Shown here: in pieces, positions 14,683 through 22,561 of the stretch
Position numbering within the stretch: the first letter of the stretch is position 1
Layout: every line of letters begins with the position of its first letter
From: CAVHIG01 sp963636105
GTDB taxonomy: Bacteria > Bacillota > Clostridia > Peptostreptococcales > Anaerovoracaceae
Assembly (NCBI GenBank): GCA_963636105.1
Contig: CAVHIG010000025.1
Location: forward strand, 1 to 25,020
Direction of reading: 5' to 3'
Length of the DNA stretch: 25,020 nucleotides
Notes under the pieces: model-generated
What the model was told of the DNA's origin: nothing
Seen by the model: only the letters and a program-made list of their open reading frames with translations
Databases searched by the model: none
Made by a program: the position numbers and the translations under genes

Positions 14683-15695
14683 TATGCATCCTCCCTTTTG
14701 AGCACGACCACCCTGTCGAGGCCTGCCAAATCCTTTATAACCTCTACTTCGGCGAATTTTCTTTCATTCTTCCTGTCTTTTTTTGCCTTTGCCGCGTGTC
14801 TTGCAGCTCTCTGTGGCTTAACGCCGGTCTCCTGCGCTTTCCCGTTTTCTTCGTCTGCGGAAACTGCGTAGCTTTCCTCGTTTTCCCCGTGCACGAGCCT
14901 TGCGATGTCCGCTGCCTGGCTGCAATCCATCTCCATAAAAAGCATTCCGCCTTTTTTGAGATATTGCGGAGCCTCTGCTACTATCCTTCTGTAAAAATCA
15001 AGGCCGTCCGCCCCGCCGTCCAGCGCAAGCCGCGGCTCATGATCGCGAACCTCCCTCTGCAAGGTCGGAATCACGTCGCTTTTTATATAAGGCGGATTCG
15101 AAACAATTATGTCAAATTTCGTCTTTCCAAGTTTTTTATTGAACGGCTCAAAAAGATCGCCCCTCGCAAAGCTCACCCTCTTTTCGGCACCCAAAAGCTT
15201 CGCGTTCTTCTCCGCCGTTTCCGCGGCAGCCTCACTTATATCCGTGCACACTACCTTTGCTCTTTCGCAGAGAAGCGCGAGGCTTATGCCTATAGCGCCG
15301 CTTCCGCAGCAAAGATCAAGAATTTTCACATCGTGCTTGCCCGCAAAAGAGCCGGAAGGATCTTCCATCTCGTTCAATACTTTTTCTACCAGAATTTCCG
15401 TATCCTGGCGCGGGATAAGCACGCTCTCGTCCACAGCAAAGCTGAAGCCCATAAATTCCTGCTCGCCTGTGATGTATTGAAGCGGCACGCCCGAGGCGCG
15501 TCTTGCCACAAGCTCAAAATAACGCTCAGTGGAATTGTCGTCGAGTATTTTAGACCATTCCTTGAAAAATCCCACCTTGTCGAGGTCGAAAAGATAGCGA
15601 TACAAAAGCTCGGCATCTATTTTGGCCTCGCTACAGCCTGCCGCCGTCATTTGATTTTCGGCCATTTTAAGTAAATCTCTTACCGGTACGCTCAA
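14682..15695 (-). CDS. prmC: Release factor glutamine methyltransferase
   Basis: Methylates the glutamine of the GGQ motif of RF1 and RF2 using S-adenosylmethionine. The N-terminal RF-binding helical domain (about 1-90) is followed by IPRQDTE (94-100), the SAM loop DLCCGSGAIGIS (127-138) and the catalytic NPPY (200-203). At 337 residues it is about 50 longer than most PrmC. The excess is a hydrophilic Glu/Ala/Lys-rich insertion at about 270-313, just before the final strand pair (FAEVEVIKDLAGLDRVVVLKR). Two dispersed 12-mers fall in this gene, one inside the insertion (14857-14868) and one in the core (15213-15224). Its ATG overlaps the yqhQ stop by 4 bp. Confidence 0.94.
   Translation of the reverse strand: MSVPVRDLLKMAENQMTAAGCSEAKIDAELLYRYLFDLDKVGFFKEWSKILDDNSTERYFELVARRASGVPLQYITGEQEFMGFSFAVDESVLIPRQDTEILVEKVLNEMEDPSGSFAGKHDVKILDLCCGSGAIGISLALLCERAKVVCTDISEAAAETAEKNAKLLGAEKRVSFARGDLFEPFNKKLGKTKFDIIVSNPPYIKSDVIPTLQREVRDHEPRLALDGGADGLDFYRRIVAEAPQYLKKGGMLFMEMDCSQAADIARLVHGENEESYAVSADEENGKAQETGVKPQRAARHAAKAKKDRKNERKFAEVEVIKDLAGLDRVVVLKREDA
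14857..14868 (+). repeat. Dispersed 12-mer copy in the prmC insertion
   Basis: GCGGAAACTGCG on the plus strand, preceded by T. In the coding direction it gives Ala-Val-Ser-Ala within the low-complexity insertion of PrmC. The bases after it (TAGCTTTCC) are a decayed version of the other half of the palindrome seen at 14178-14203. Confidence 0.7.
15213..15224 (-). repeat. Dispersed 12-mer copy in the prmC core
   Basis: Minus-strand GCGGAAACGGCG, encoding Ala-Glu-Thr-Ala at residues 158-161 of PrmC, on a surface helix after the SAM-binding strand. Confidence 0.7.
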
Positions 15696-16684
15696 ATCAA
15701 TCTCCCCTCCAGGTCACATTTTCCTTCGTAGTATGGTGTGTCGGCCGGCACCATTACGGCCTTCATTGCGGCAATGGCGACCTCAAGCTGCTTTTCGTCA
15801 GGCTCGCGCGTGGTGAGCTTTTGCAGATAGAGGCCCGGCAGACTCAGAATTTTTACAAGTATATTGTCGCTTCTGCCTGCCCACTTCAGGAGCTCGTAGG
15901 AAAGTCCCGCTATCACCGGTATGAGCAGAAGTCTCGACGCGATGCGAAGCAGGAGATTTGGCCAGCCGAGCAGCGAAAAGAGCACAAGGGCTATCAGCAT
16001 GACAAAGACAAGAAAGCTCGTCCCGCAGCGCGGATGAAGCGTGTAAAACTGCTTGCAATTTTCCGGCGTGAGCGGGAGGCCGTTTTCAAAGCAATGTATG
16101 GTCTTGTGCTCCGCGCCGTGATATTGAAATACTCTTTTTATATCGGGCATCATCGAAATCGCCGCCACATATATGACAAACATTATGATTCTCAGCACGC
16201 CCTCTATGAGATTGAGTGCGATCTCGCTTCCTACCCATTTGCCGCAAAGGTTTACAAGCCATGTGGGCAGGATTACAAAAATACCTATCGTAAAGATGAG
16301 CGCTATCACAACAGATGAGTAGAGGGCAAAATTCCACGCGCCCTTTTCTCCGAATTTATTTTCAAGCCAGAGAGTCAGCTTGTCCTTCTCCTCTTCCTCG
16401 GCTGCCTCGCCTTCAAAGGCCTCGAGGACATCCGCGCCGTACATAAGAGTCTTTGTACCCAGTACGAGAGAATCCACAAAGGACACTACCCCGCGTATTA
16501 TAGGAAATTTCATCCATCTGCTCTGTTTTGGAAGCGGCTGAGTCTTTATATGCAGTGAATCATCCGGCATCCTCACAACCACCGAGGTACGATCCTCTCC
16601 CCTCATCATAATTCCTTCGATTATAGCCTGGCCTCCCACCTTTGTAGGGCAGGCTTCCTTTAAAAATATCCTACTTAAATCCAT
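15692..16684 (-). CDS. DUF1385 (YqhQ-like) membrane protein
   Basis: A 330-residue protein with the family signature GGQAIIEGIMMRG (17-29) near the N-terminus and four hydrophobic segments between about residues 122 and 275. A conserved soluble part containing YHGAEHKTIHCFE and LHPRCGTSFL lies between membrane segments. The clustered His, Cys and Glu residues in that part would suit metal binding, which is my inference. The biochemical role is not established. Conserved clustering with rho, rpmE, prmC and prfA in Clostridia suggests a housekeeping function. Ten bp separate it from rho and it overlaps prmC by 4 bp (ATGA), so it is operonic with both. Confidence 0.85.
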   Translation of the reverse strand: MDLSRIFLKEACPTKVGGQAIIEGIMMRGEDRTSVVVRMPDDSLHIKTQPLPKQSRWMKFPIIRGVVSFVDSLVLGTKTLMYGADVLEAFEGEAAEEEEKDKLTLWLENKFGEKGAWNFALYSSVVIALIFTIGIFVILPTWLVNLCGKWVGSEIALNLIEGVLRIIMFVIYVAAISMMPDIKRVFQYHGAEHKTIHCFENGLPLTPENCKQFYTLHPRCGTSFLVFVMLIALVLFSLLGWPNLLLRIASRLLLIPVIAGLSYELLKWAGRSDNILVKILSLPGLYLQKLTTREPDEKQLEVAIAAMKAVMVPADTPYYEGKCDLEGRLI

Positions 16685-16694
16685 TTTTCCCCTT

Positions 16695-18188
16695 CTACTC
16701 CAGCTTTATTTTTTTGATTACGTTTATAAAATCTCTATTCGTCCTGGTGTGTGCCAGATTGTCTATAATCGTCTCCGTCACATCCTGAACTCCCGCATTT
16801 GCCATGGCTCTCCTCATGTGCCATACGGCCTCGAGCTCTTCCTGATTCATCAAAAGATCCTCTCGACGCGTGCCTGATTTGTTGAGATTTATCGCCGGGA
16901 ATATCCTCTTTTCCGAAAGCTTTCTGTCAAGATGCAGCTCCATATTGCCTGTGCCCTTGAATTCTTCAAAGATAACATCATCCATACGGCTGCCCGTCTC
17001 CACAAGAGCCGTCGCCAGAATTGTAACGCTTCCGCCTTCTTCAAGCTTTCTGGCAGCGCCGAAAAACTTCTTAGGCTTATGTAAAGCGCCCGGATCGAGT
17101 CCTCCCGAAAGAGTCCTTCCTGATGCCGGTACCACGAGATTGTATGCCCTCGCGAGTCTTGTAATGCTGTCGAGCAGCACCACAACATCCTTGCCGTGCT
17201 CCGCGAGCCTCTGCGCCCTTGCAAGCACCATTTCCGCAACCTTGACATGATGCTGCGGCATCTCATCAAATGTAGAATATATAACCTCGCCTCTCGAAAG
17301 AGAGCGCTTCATATCTGTAACCTCTTCAGGACGTTCATCGACCAGAAGCACTATCATCTCAATCTCAGGATGCTGCTTTTCAATGCTGTGGGCAATTTTT
17401 TTGAGCAATACCGTCTTTCCGGCCTTTGGAGGTGCCACGATAAGTCCGCGCTGTCCCTTGCCGATAGGCGCTACAAGATCTATAAGCCTCATCGAAAGAT
17501 CCCTTGTGCCGTCCTCAAGCGTGATGCGCTCTTTCGGGAAAATCGGCGTAAGATCGTCAAAATCCGGCCTCCTAATCGCCGCGCCCGGCTCATCGCCGTT
17601 TACGCTAATGACATAAAGAAGCGCTCCAAAGCGCTCGCCTTCATTTGGCTTCCTGGAAATAGCGCGTATCTTGTCTCCGGTCTTCAAATTGAAGCGCCTT
17701 ATCTGTGTCGGCGCGACATACACATCCTTGTCGCTTGTAAGGAAGTTTGAGAAGCGCAGGAAGCCAAAGCCTCCGTCGGCGATTTCGAGTATGCCCTCCA
17801 CCTCGGGACGATCTTCCTTTTGCTGCGCAGGCTGCCTGTGCTCGCGGCTCTCGGCAGTTTCCCTGCCTTCAGGAGCTTTGCGCACTTCTATGTTTTCGGG
17901 GCTTGCCGGAGCTTCTTCTTTTTCAGAAGCCTCTTCCACAGCCACTGCTTTCGCGCTCTTTCTCCGCGCCGGAGTTTTCTTTTCCTCCGTAGCCTGCTCC
18001 AAAGGCGCCGGAGCTTCCTCCGAAACAGCACCCGCAGTCTCCGCGCCTGCGTTTTTTTGCAATGCGGCTATAAGTTCCGCCTTTTTAAGTTTTTCATAAT
18101 TAGGTATAGCAAACGCCTTGGCAATCTCCCTCAGCTCGCCTACCTTCTTGCTCTTCAAAAGAGCCTCATTCAATTCATTTTCAAACAT
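16695..18188 (-). CDS. rho: Transcription termination factor Rho
   Basis: Hexameric RNA-dependent ATPase that ends transcription at C-rich unstructured RNA. The 497 residues comprise a Rho_N helical domain (1-45), a poorly conserved Ala/Glu/Lys/Pro-rich linker (about 46-128), the cold-shock-like primary RNA site (GGFGFLRF at 139-146, DVYVAPTQIRRF at 155-166) and the ATPase core. The core has Walker A APPKAGKT (252-259), Walker B VVVLLD (335-340) and the Q/R-loop region PASGRTLSGGLDPGALHKPKKFFGAAR, which is intact. The linker contains a one-mismatch version of the dispersed 12-mer (18033-18044). First gene of the rho-yqhQ-prmC-COG2426 operon. Confidence 0.97.
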   Translation of the reverse strand: MFENELNEALLKSKKVGELREIAKAFAIPNYEKLKKAELIAALQKNAGAETAGAVSEEAPAPLEQATEEKKTPARRKSAKAVAVEEASEKEEAPASPENIEVRKAPEGRETAESREHRQPAQQKEDRPEVEGILEIADGGFGFLRFSNFLTSDKDVYVAPTQIRRFNLKTGDKIRAISRKPNEGERFGALLYVISVNGDEPGAAIRRPDFDDLTPIFPKERITLEDGTRDLSMRLIDLVAPIGKGQRGLIVAPPKAGKTVLLKKIAHSIEKQHPEIEMIVLLVDERPEEVTDMKRSLSRGEVIYSTFDEMPQHHVKVAEMVLARAQRLAEHGKDVVVLLDSITRLARAYNLVVPASGRTLSGGLDPGALHKPKKFFGAARKLEEGGSVTILATALVETGSRMDDVIFEEFKGTGNMELHLDRKLSEKRIFPAINLNKSGTRREDLLMNQEELEAVWHMRRAMANAGVQDVTETIIDNLAHTRTNRDFINVIKKIKLE

Positions 18189-18340
18189 TTAATCAACCTT
18201 ACCTTCCAAAAATGGGATTTTTGCCAAACCGGGCGAATGCCCTATGCCATAAAATTTAAAATAAAAAAGTTTAGTAAAAAAATCAAAGTCGAAAACAAGT
18301 ATAAAATTTATTCAATACTACAAACCTTATTATAATATCA
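18189..18340 (-). promoter_or_regulatory. rho leader region
   Basis: AT-rich stretch between the slh terminator and rho. On the minus strand a TATAAT (18334-18329) lacks a good -35. Just upstream of the ribosome-binding site lie two small stems: GGGC/GCCC (around 18230-18242) and CAAAAAT/ATTTTTG with a CCC loop (18207-18223). The latter could mask the AAGG that precedes the ATG. Rho autoregulates through its leader in several bacteria; whether it does so here is inference. Confidence 0.35.
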
Positions 18341-18368
18341 ACCGCAAAAAAAGAAAACAAAAATTTTT

Positions 18369-18397
18369 GGCTTTTGGGCAAAAATTACCCAAAAGCC
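18369..18397. terminator. Terminator after the envelope operon
   Basis: Perfect 10-bp stem GGCTTTTGGG (18369-18378) with CCCAAAAGCC (18388-18397). On the minus strand, the direction of slh, the stem is followed by AAAAATTTTTG and further T-rich sequence. On the plus strand it is followed directly by ATTTTTT. It ends the lcp2-lcp1-slh operon about 30 bp after the slh stop. Confidence 0.8.
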
Positions 18398-18429
18398 ATT
18401 TTTTACAAATCGTATATTTGTATATTTCC

Positions 18430-19521
18430 TTAGTCAGTAATCTCCACAAGCTTTACCCCGTCTGCGATGTAATACACCTCATGTCCGAGGAAATCAAAGG
18501 CTACCGCGCTCTCCGGCATCCTCGTATCCTTTGTAATCACATAGTATATGATATTTGCGTTTTTCTCTATTCCTATGCGCGTAGCCTCACTCGAAAGTGC
18601 CGTCACACTCGCTACAAGACCCTTTTGTACGCCTACCTCATCGTCCACCAGCACCTGCATATTTGTGCCCTCATCCAGTGCCATAGATGAAATCCTCACT
18701 ATGTCACCCGCGCCCAGATTTGCCGAGATATTCGAAACCTTTGAGCCGTTATAAAATACGTCTGCGCTGCTGTTTATAAGTACAGAATCCAGCGTATTTC
18801 TGTAAGAAACAGTCTCCTTTGACAATTCGTAGTAGCCGCTGCCGCCTGCAGCCTGCTCCTTCTTGAAGGCCTCATATACACGATTTGCGATGGCCGCGAA
18901 TTCACATCTCTTTACACCGTCGCGCGGCAAAAACTTGACCGTGCCATCGTCCTGCAAGGAGCCGGTCATGATTCCATATCTGTAAATCAAATCCACATAT
19001 GGCATCTCCGCATTCAAAATATCCGCCTTATCAGTATAAGGCACATAATATACGCCTATAAATTCCTTATCGAGAGCCTTTGCTGCCCATACCGCCGTCT
19101 GCACACGCTGCGCCGTCACGCCCTTGGCCTCGCCTGTCGTAAATGTCTTTATCTCAGCCTCGTTTATAATGCCGTAGTTCAGGAAATACGCAATGTATTT
19201 CTGCGCATATGCCGCGATGGTATATTGCGTAAACTGCGCAGAGTATTGCGCGCTCAGGTCGTCGCTTGTCTTCAGGGCACCAGCAGCAGCCAGCGCTCTG
19301 TAAAGCATGGTAGCAGCCTCCTCCCTCGTCACAGAGCTTTCAGGATGAAAGCTCCCGTCAGGATATCCGTTTACAATGCCTTTTTCTACCGCAAATTGTA
19401 TGCTTTTGAGTGCCCAATGGTCACTCGCCACGTCTGTAAAGCTCGTGGCAGCAAAGGCTGTGCTTGGCAGCAAGGTGCACAAAAGTGCCGCCGCAATCAA
19501 TATGCTTGCTAATCTCTTCAT
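18430..19521 (-). CDS. Exported SLH-domain protein
   Basis: Surface protein of 363 residues. A signal peptide (1-24, cleavage after TAFA) is followed by a clear SLH domain (about 28-77: FTDV, HWA, GIVNGYPDGSF, TREEAATML). A degenerate second repeat follows (about 85-150) and then a third (about 163-222: YVDLIYRYGIMTG, CEFAAIANRVY). SLH modules bind pyruvylated secondary cell-wall polymers. The last 130 residues, after a Gly/Ser turn, are predicted mostly beta and match nothing I recognise; no catalytic motif is visible. It follows lcp1 by 47 bp with AAAGGAGAT before its ATG. LCP enzymes attach wall polymers, so an SLH protein in the same operon may be a polymer-bound ligand or a helper, which is inference. 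A one-mismatch 12-mer lies at 19227-19238. Confidence 0.85.
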   Translation of the reverse strand: MKRLASILIAAALLCTLLPSTAFAATSFTDVASDHWALKSIQFAVEKGIVNGYPDGSFHPESSVTREEAATMLYRALAAAGALKTSDDLSAQYSAQFTQYTIAAYAQKYIAYFLNYGIINEAEIKTFTTGEAKGVTAQRVQTAVWAAKALDKEFIGVYYVPYTDKADILNAEMPYVDLIYRYGIMTGSLQDDGTVKFLPRDGVKRCEFAAIANRVYEAFKKEQAAGGSGYYELSKETVSYRNTLDSVLINSSADVFYNGSKVSNISANLGAGDIVRISSMALDEGTNMQVLVDDEVGVQKGLVASVTALSSEATRIGIEKNANIIYYVITKDTRMPESAVAFDFLGHEVYYIADGVKLVEITD

Positions 19522-19568
19522 ATGGCTTATCTCCTTTCAAATTTCGAGCTTTGCCCATTTACTCCCTA

Positions 19569-20645
19569 CTATTTACTTTTATCCTGCGCCTGCGCCGCAT
19601 CGCTTGAGGTCTCGGCAGCCTCGCCGTCCTCCGCCGTTTCCGCATCGTCGCCTATCATATATATATCGGTAAGCATATTTGAAATTTCTTCCGTCTTTGG
19701 AAATACATAGTATGGCGCTTCCTGCTGAATATCGACCGGAAGCGTATATGTCGTGATGGCATCGCCGCTTATGCCTATGGCCTTTGTGGCGAGACTCATC
19801 GCTACGCCTATTGTAATGTCGGAATCCACATTTTCAAAGACAGTCTTTGCTATTTTTGGCAAATCGAAGCTCAGGCACTGCTTGAACGCGCTCTTTACAA
19901 ATTCCTGCTGCGCCTCCACACGTCCGAGATCGCCCATAGCATATCCCTTTCTGTAGCGCAGGAATTGCACCGCATGCTCGCCGTCAAGCACCTGCTCGCC
20001 CTCTGGAATATCTATCACAAGAGGAGGCGTGTCATACGGGTCTTTGTAATGCATGCCGCCCTTTACGGTGATATTCATCGGTACACCGCCCATCGCGTCT
20101 ACGATGTTTTTTACGCCGTCATATTCGATGACCGCGTAGTAATTGATTGGAATGCCGAGCAATATCTCGGATACGGCCTTTGCTGTATTTACAGGATTTT
20201 TTTGGTATGCGGCATTGATCTTCTTTGCCGCCTCGCCATTTGCGCCGTCGCGATCATAGTAGGTATCGCGCGGTATGGAGATTACATCCACATGCTTTGC
20301 GTCCTGGTCAAATGAGACGAGCATTATAGTATCAGTCATGCCACTATTTATGCCGAGTAGCAGGACATTTACACGGTTTGACTTTGTGAAGGCGTCGAAA
20401 AACGGGCTATCTCCCGTCACGAGTACCGAAAGCATCTCCTCTTCATCAGCAAGCACTACGTTTTTATCATCATCAGTGTCGAAGGGATTTATATTTCCAA
20501 TAGCCTCCAGGCCGCAAAACGCACCGGTTCCGAAAATGACGCATATGATAAAGGCTATCGCGAATGTCCGCAAAAAAGCCTGTCCCTTGCTTCTGTGCTT
20601 TGCGGGTTTTGTTTTTCTCTTGTTTTCCTTGTCGCTTTTTCTCAT
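19569..20645 (-). CDS. LytR-CpsA-Psr family protein (LCP1)
   Basis: Membrane-anchored phosphotransferase homologue that in this family transfers undecaprenyl-pyrophosphate-linked glycopolymers to peptidoglycan. The 358 residues have a basic N-terminus, one membrane segment (about 24-47), and an extracytoplasmic LCP domain with VNVLLLGIN (92-100), SIPRDT (123-128) and RYRKG...GDLGR (230-242). The loop before DTIML is short (NSGMTDT) and lacks the arginine usually found there. An acidic Ala/Glu/Thr/Ser tail (about 332-358) follows. It is a tandem paralogue of the upstream gene (lcp2), 39 bp away. GAGGAG lies about 12 nt before the ATG, a long spacing, so the start is only fairly sure. Confidence 0.9.
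   Translation of the reverse strand: MRKSDKENKRKTKPAKHRSKGQAFLRTFAIAFIICVIFGTGAFCGLEAIGNINPFDTDDDKNVVLADEEEMLSVLVTGDSPFFDAFTKSNRVNVLLLGINSGMTDTIMLVSFDQDAKHVDVISIPRDTYYDRDGANGEAAKKINAAYQKNPVNTAKAVSEILLGIPINYYAVIEYDGVKNIVDAMGGVPMNITVKGGMHYKDPYDTPPLVIDIPEGEQVLDGEHAVQFLRYRKGYAMGDLGRVEAQQEFVKSAFKQCLSFDLPKIAKTVFENVDSDITIGVAMSLATKAIGISGDAITTYTLPVDIQQEAPYYVFPKTEEISNMLTDIYMIGDDAETAEDGEAAETSSDAAQAQDKSK
19632..19643 (-). repeat. Dispersed 12-mer copy in the lcp1 tail
   Basis: Minus-strand GCGGAAACGGCG, encoding Ala-Glu-Thr-Ala in the acidic C-terminal tail of LCP1. Confidence 0.7.
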
Positions 20646-20684
20646 GTAAAAAACTTTCTCCTCTGTATCTAAATGTATTTTGCG

Positions 20685-21701
20685 CTATTCCGCTGTCTCC
20701 CCGGAGCCCGATGCCCCCGCAGTTTCCGCGTCTTCTGATTCCACAGGCTCCGCGTAGATCTGGTCTACGAGATTGGCGATTTCTTCCTTATCCGTGCGCC
20801 AGAAAGAAAGGCCGCTCACCGTGCCGGACGCGCCCGGGAGAGTATAGGTGCTGAGGTCCTCCTTGTCGAGGAAGAGCGCCTTTGTGGCGAGCTTTGTGAG
20901 CATTCCGAGATTGATGTCACTGTCTACGTTTTGGAAAACTGACTTTGCGGCGTTTACAAGGCCTGTGTCTATGGCCTGACTGAAGGCATTTTTCATGAAT
21001 TGCTGCTGTGCCTTGATTCTGCCGATGTCACCCTCAGGATAGCCCTTATAGCCGCTTGAGCCCTTTCGGAAGCGCAGGAATTCCATGGCGTCACTGCCGT
21101 CCAAGACGTAGTCGCCCTCAGGGAAGTCTATGTAAAGCGGCGGCGTGTCATATGGATCCTCATAGTGCATGTGGAAGTCTATATGCATAGGTACTCCGCC
21201 GATGGCGTCTACGATATTGCCCACGCCTTCATAGTCGACGACGGCATAGTAATTTATAGGCATGCCGAGCAGGGTCTCACTGACTGCCTCAGCCATGCCC
21301 ACCGCGCCTTCTTTTGAATAGATTGAATTTATTTTCAGTGACGCGCCGCTGACGCCCTCGCGATAGTAGTAGGTGTCGCGAGGGATGGAGATGAGATCCA
21401 GGCGCTGGTTTTTCATATCATAACTTATGAGCATGATGGTATCGGCGAGGTTGTCATTTAAGCCCATGCACAGGACGTTTACACGCTCGCTGTCCGCGTA
21501 TTCGCTGAAAAACGGACTGTCCTCATTTATAATATAGTCCATGTCTTCCATGAGGTTTTCTGTGCCTTCGAAAACTCTTATGCCTCCGACCTTGTCCAGA
21601 CCCGCTTGCACAGGAATAAGGACTACCGTAAGGATTGCAAAGAATATCACGAAGCGCTTGAAAAAGTCCTTCGTAGTTTTTTTATTTATTTCGATTTTCA
21701 T
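20685..21701 (-). CDS. LytR-CpsA-Psr family protein (LCP2)
   Basis: First gene of the envelope operon, 338 residues. A short cytoplasmic start and one membrane segment (about 15-33) lead into an LCP domain with VNVLCMGLN (74-82), SIPRDT (105-110) and FLRFRKG...GDIGRIKAQQ (about 223-246). Like LCP1 it has a shortened loop (NDNLADTIM) without the usual arginine. It shares the DSPFF element before the domain and IVDAxGGVPM within it, so the two genes arose by tandem duplication and have diverged. The tail is acidic and Ala/Gly/Glu-rich. The ribosome-binding site is unclear: AAGGGG is 13 nt and AAAGAG only about 1-2 nt from the ATG. Confidence 0.9.
   Translation of the reverse strand: MKIEINKKTTKDFFKRFVIFFAILTVVLIPVQAGLDKVGGIRVFEGTENLMEDMDYIINEDSPFFSEYADSERVNVLCMGLNDNLADTIMLISYDMKNQRLDLISIPRDTYYYREGVSGASLKINSIYSKEGAVGMAEAVSETLLGMPINYYAVVDYEGVGNIVDAIGGVPMHIDFHMHYEDPYDTPPLYIDFPEGDYVLDGSDAMEFLRFRKGSSGYKGYPEGDIGRIKAQQQFMKNAFSQAIDTGLVNAAKSVFQNVDSDINLGMLTKLATKALFLDKEDLSTYTLPGASGTVSGLSFWRTDKEEIANLVDQIYAEPVESEDAETAGASGSGETAE
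20718..20729 (-). repeat. Dispersed 12-mer copy in the lcp2 tail
   Basis: Minus-strand GCGGAAACTGCG, encoding Ala-Glu-Thr-Ala in the LCP2 tail. Both LCP paralogues carry the word in non-homologous tail positions. Confidence 0.7.
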
Positions 21702-21806
21702 CTCTTTATGATTTACCCCTTTTATTTTTTATGTGTTCTGCAATGTCCGCCGTGCCTGTCCGTCGTGGAAGAAATCCAGTATTTGAAATTCGGCACTTAG
21801 TTATAT

Positions 21807-21834
21807 ATTATACCGCATTATTTGGACGTTTCAA
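21807..21834 (-). promoter_or_regulatory. Proximal promoter of the lcp2-lcp1-slh operon
   Basis: Minus strand: TTGAAA (21834-21829), 16-bp spacer, perfect TATAAT (21812-21807). Predicted start near 21800, about 100 nt before lcp2. Confidence 0.65.
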
Positions 21835-21858
21835 TGAAAAAATTAGTTTCTTGAGGAA

Positions 21859-21876
21859 TGTGAAGTTTTCTTCACA
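21859..21876. promoter_or_regulatory. 18-bp inverted repeat between the two lcp promoters (operator candidate)
   Basis: TGTGAAG, 4-nt TTTT, CTTCACA: a perfect 7-bp inverted repeat. It lies just downstream of the distal -10 and upstream of the proximal -35, a position suited to a repressor or activator. It is not followed by a T run, so it is not a terminator. Confidence 0.45.
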
Positions 21877-21882
21877 AATATT

Positions 21883-21912
21883 ATTATCATAGATAATGCA
21901 TCTCTCTGTCAA
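21883..21912 (-). promoter_or_regulatory. Distal promoter of the lcp2-lcp1-slh operon
   Basis: Minus strand: perfect TTGACA (21912-21907), 18-bp spacer, GATAAT (21888-21883). It lies directly after the kor terminator, so the envelope operon is insulated from the kor genes. Confidence 0.55.
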
Positions 21913-21919
21913 ATTTAGA

Positions 21920-21971
21920 GAGAAATAAAACCGGCGCGGGTGCCCCGGATCTTCTCCGCGGCACCCGCGCC
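21920..21971 (-). terminator. Intrinsic terminator of the kor operon
   Basis: A perfect 12-bp GC-rich stem, GGCGCGGGTGCC with GGCACCCGCGCC (arms at 21933-21944 and 21960-21971), is followed on the minus strand by GGTTTTATTTC. It begins 9 bp after the korC stop codon. Confidence 0.9.
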
Positions 21972-21980
21972 ACTTGATTT

Positions 21981-22559
21981 TTATGCGCTCTTCCTTTGAT
22001 TTTTCTCCCTTTGAAGCTTTTCCTCAGCCATATACTGATATCCCTTATCATATGCATCGAGGTTCACTCCGGCGATAGACGCGGCAAAATTCGCCTCTAT
22101 CTCCGCCTGCACCGTAGGATAATGCAGCTTCGGCAAAAGCTTTGTAAGCGCCCCAAGCATCACCATATTCACCACGAAGGGCTTTCCCATATCCTCCGCA
22201 ATTTCCGTAGCCGGTATCTCATAATAATTCGGATTTCGCTTCATGCCCTCGCTTTCCGGCTCCACAAGCGTGCTATTTACAAGCACTATCGCATCCTTCT
22301 TCACCGTATCAGCATACTTTTCGTAGCCCACCTGATTGAAGGCGATAAACACATCCGCCTCATCTACCTTCATGTAGTCTATATTGTCATCCGATATGAC
22401 CACCTCGGCCTTGCACGCGCCGCCCCTCGCCTCGGGTCCATAGCTTTGCGTCTGTGAAATATTATAATCCTCCCCGAGCCCGTAGGCTTTGGCCAAAAGC
22501 ACAGACGAAAGAATTACTCCCTGGCCGCCTGCCCCCGCAAATCTGATATTTATCCTCAT
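21981..22559 (-). CDS. korC: 2-oxoacid:ferredoxin oxidoreductase, gamma subunit
   Basis: Gamma subunit of the CoA-dependent 2-oxoacid (probably 2-oxoglutarate or branched-chain) ferredoxin oxidoreductase; 192 residues. It opens with the nucleotide-binding-like FAGAGGQGVIL (6-16), and the family-typical QTQSYGPEARGG follows near 36-47. The start at 22559 is chosen because GGAGGAGGAG precedes it and the protein then begins at the conserved IRFAGAGGQG. The in-frame upstream ATG at 22631 would extend 24 residues into the ferredoxin gene. It is last in the korA-korB-korD-korC order, 2 bp after korD, and followed by a strong terminator. Confidence 0.9.
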   Translation of the reverse strand: MRINIRFAGAGGQGVILSSVLLAKAYGLGEDYNISQTQSYGPEARGGACKAEVVISDDNIDYMKVDEADVFIAFNQVGYEKYADTVKKDAIVLVNSTLVEPESEGMKRNPNYYEIPATEIAEDMGKPFVVNMVMLGALTKLLPKLHYPTVQAEIEANFAASIAGVNLDAYDKGYQYMAEEKLQREKNQRKSA

Positions 22560-22561
22560 CT

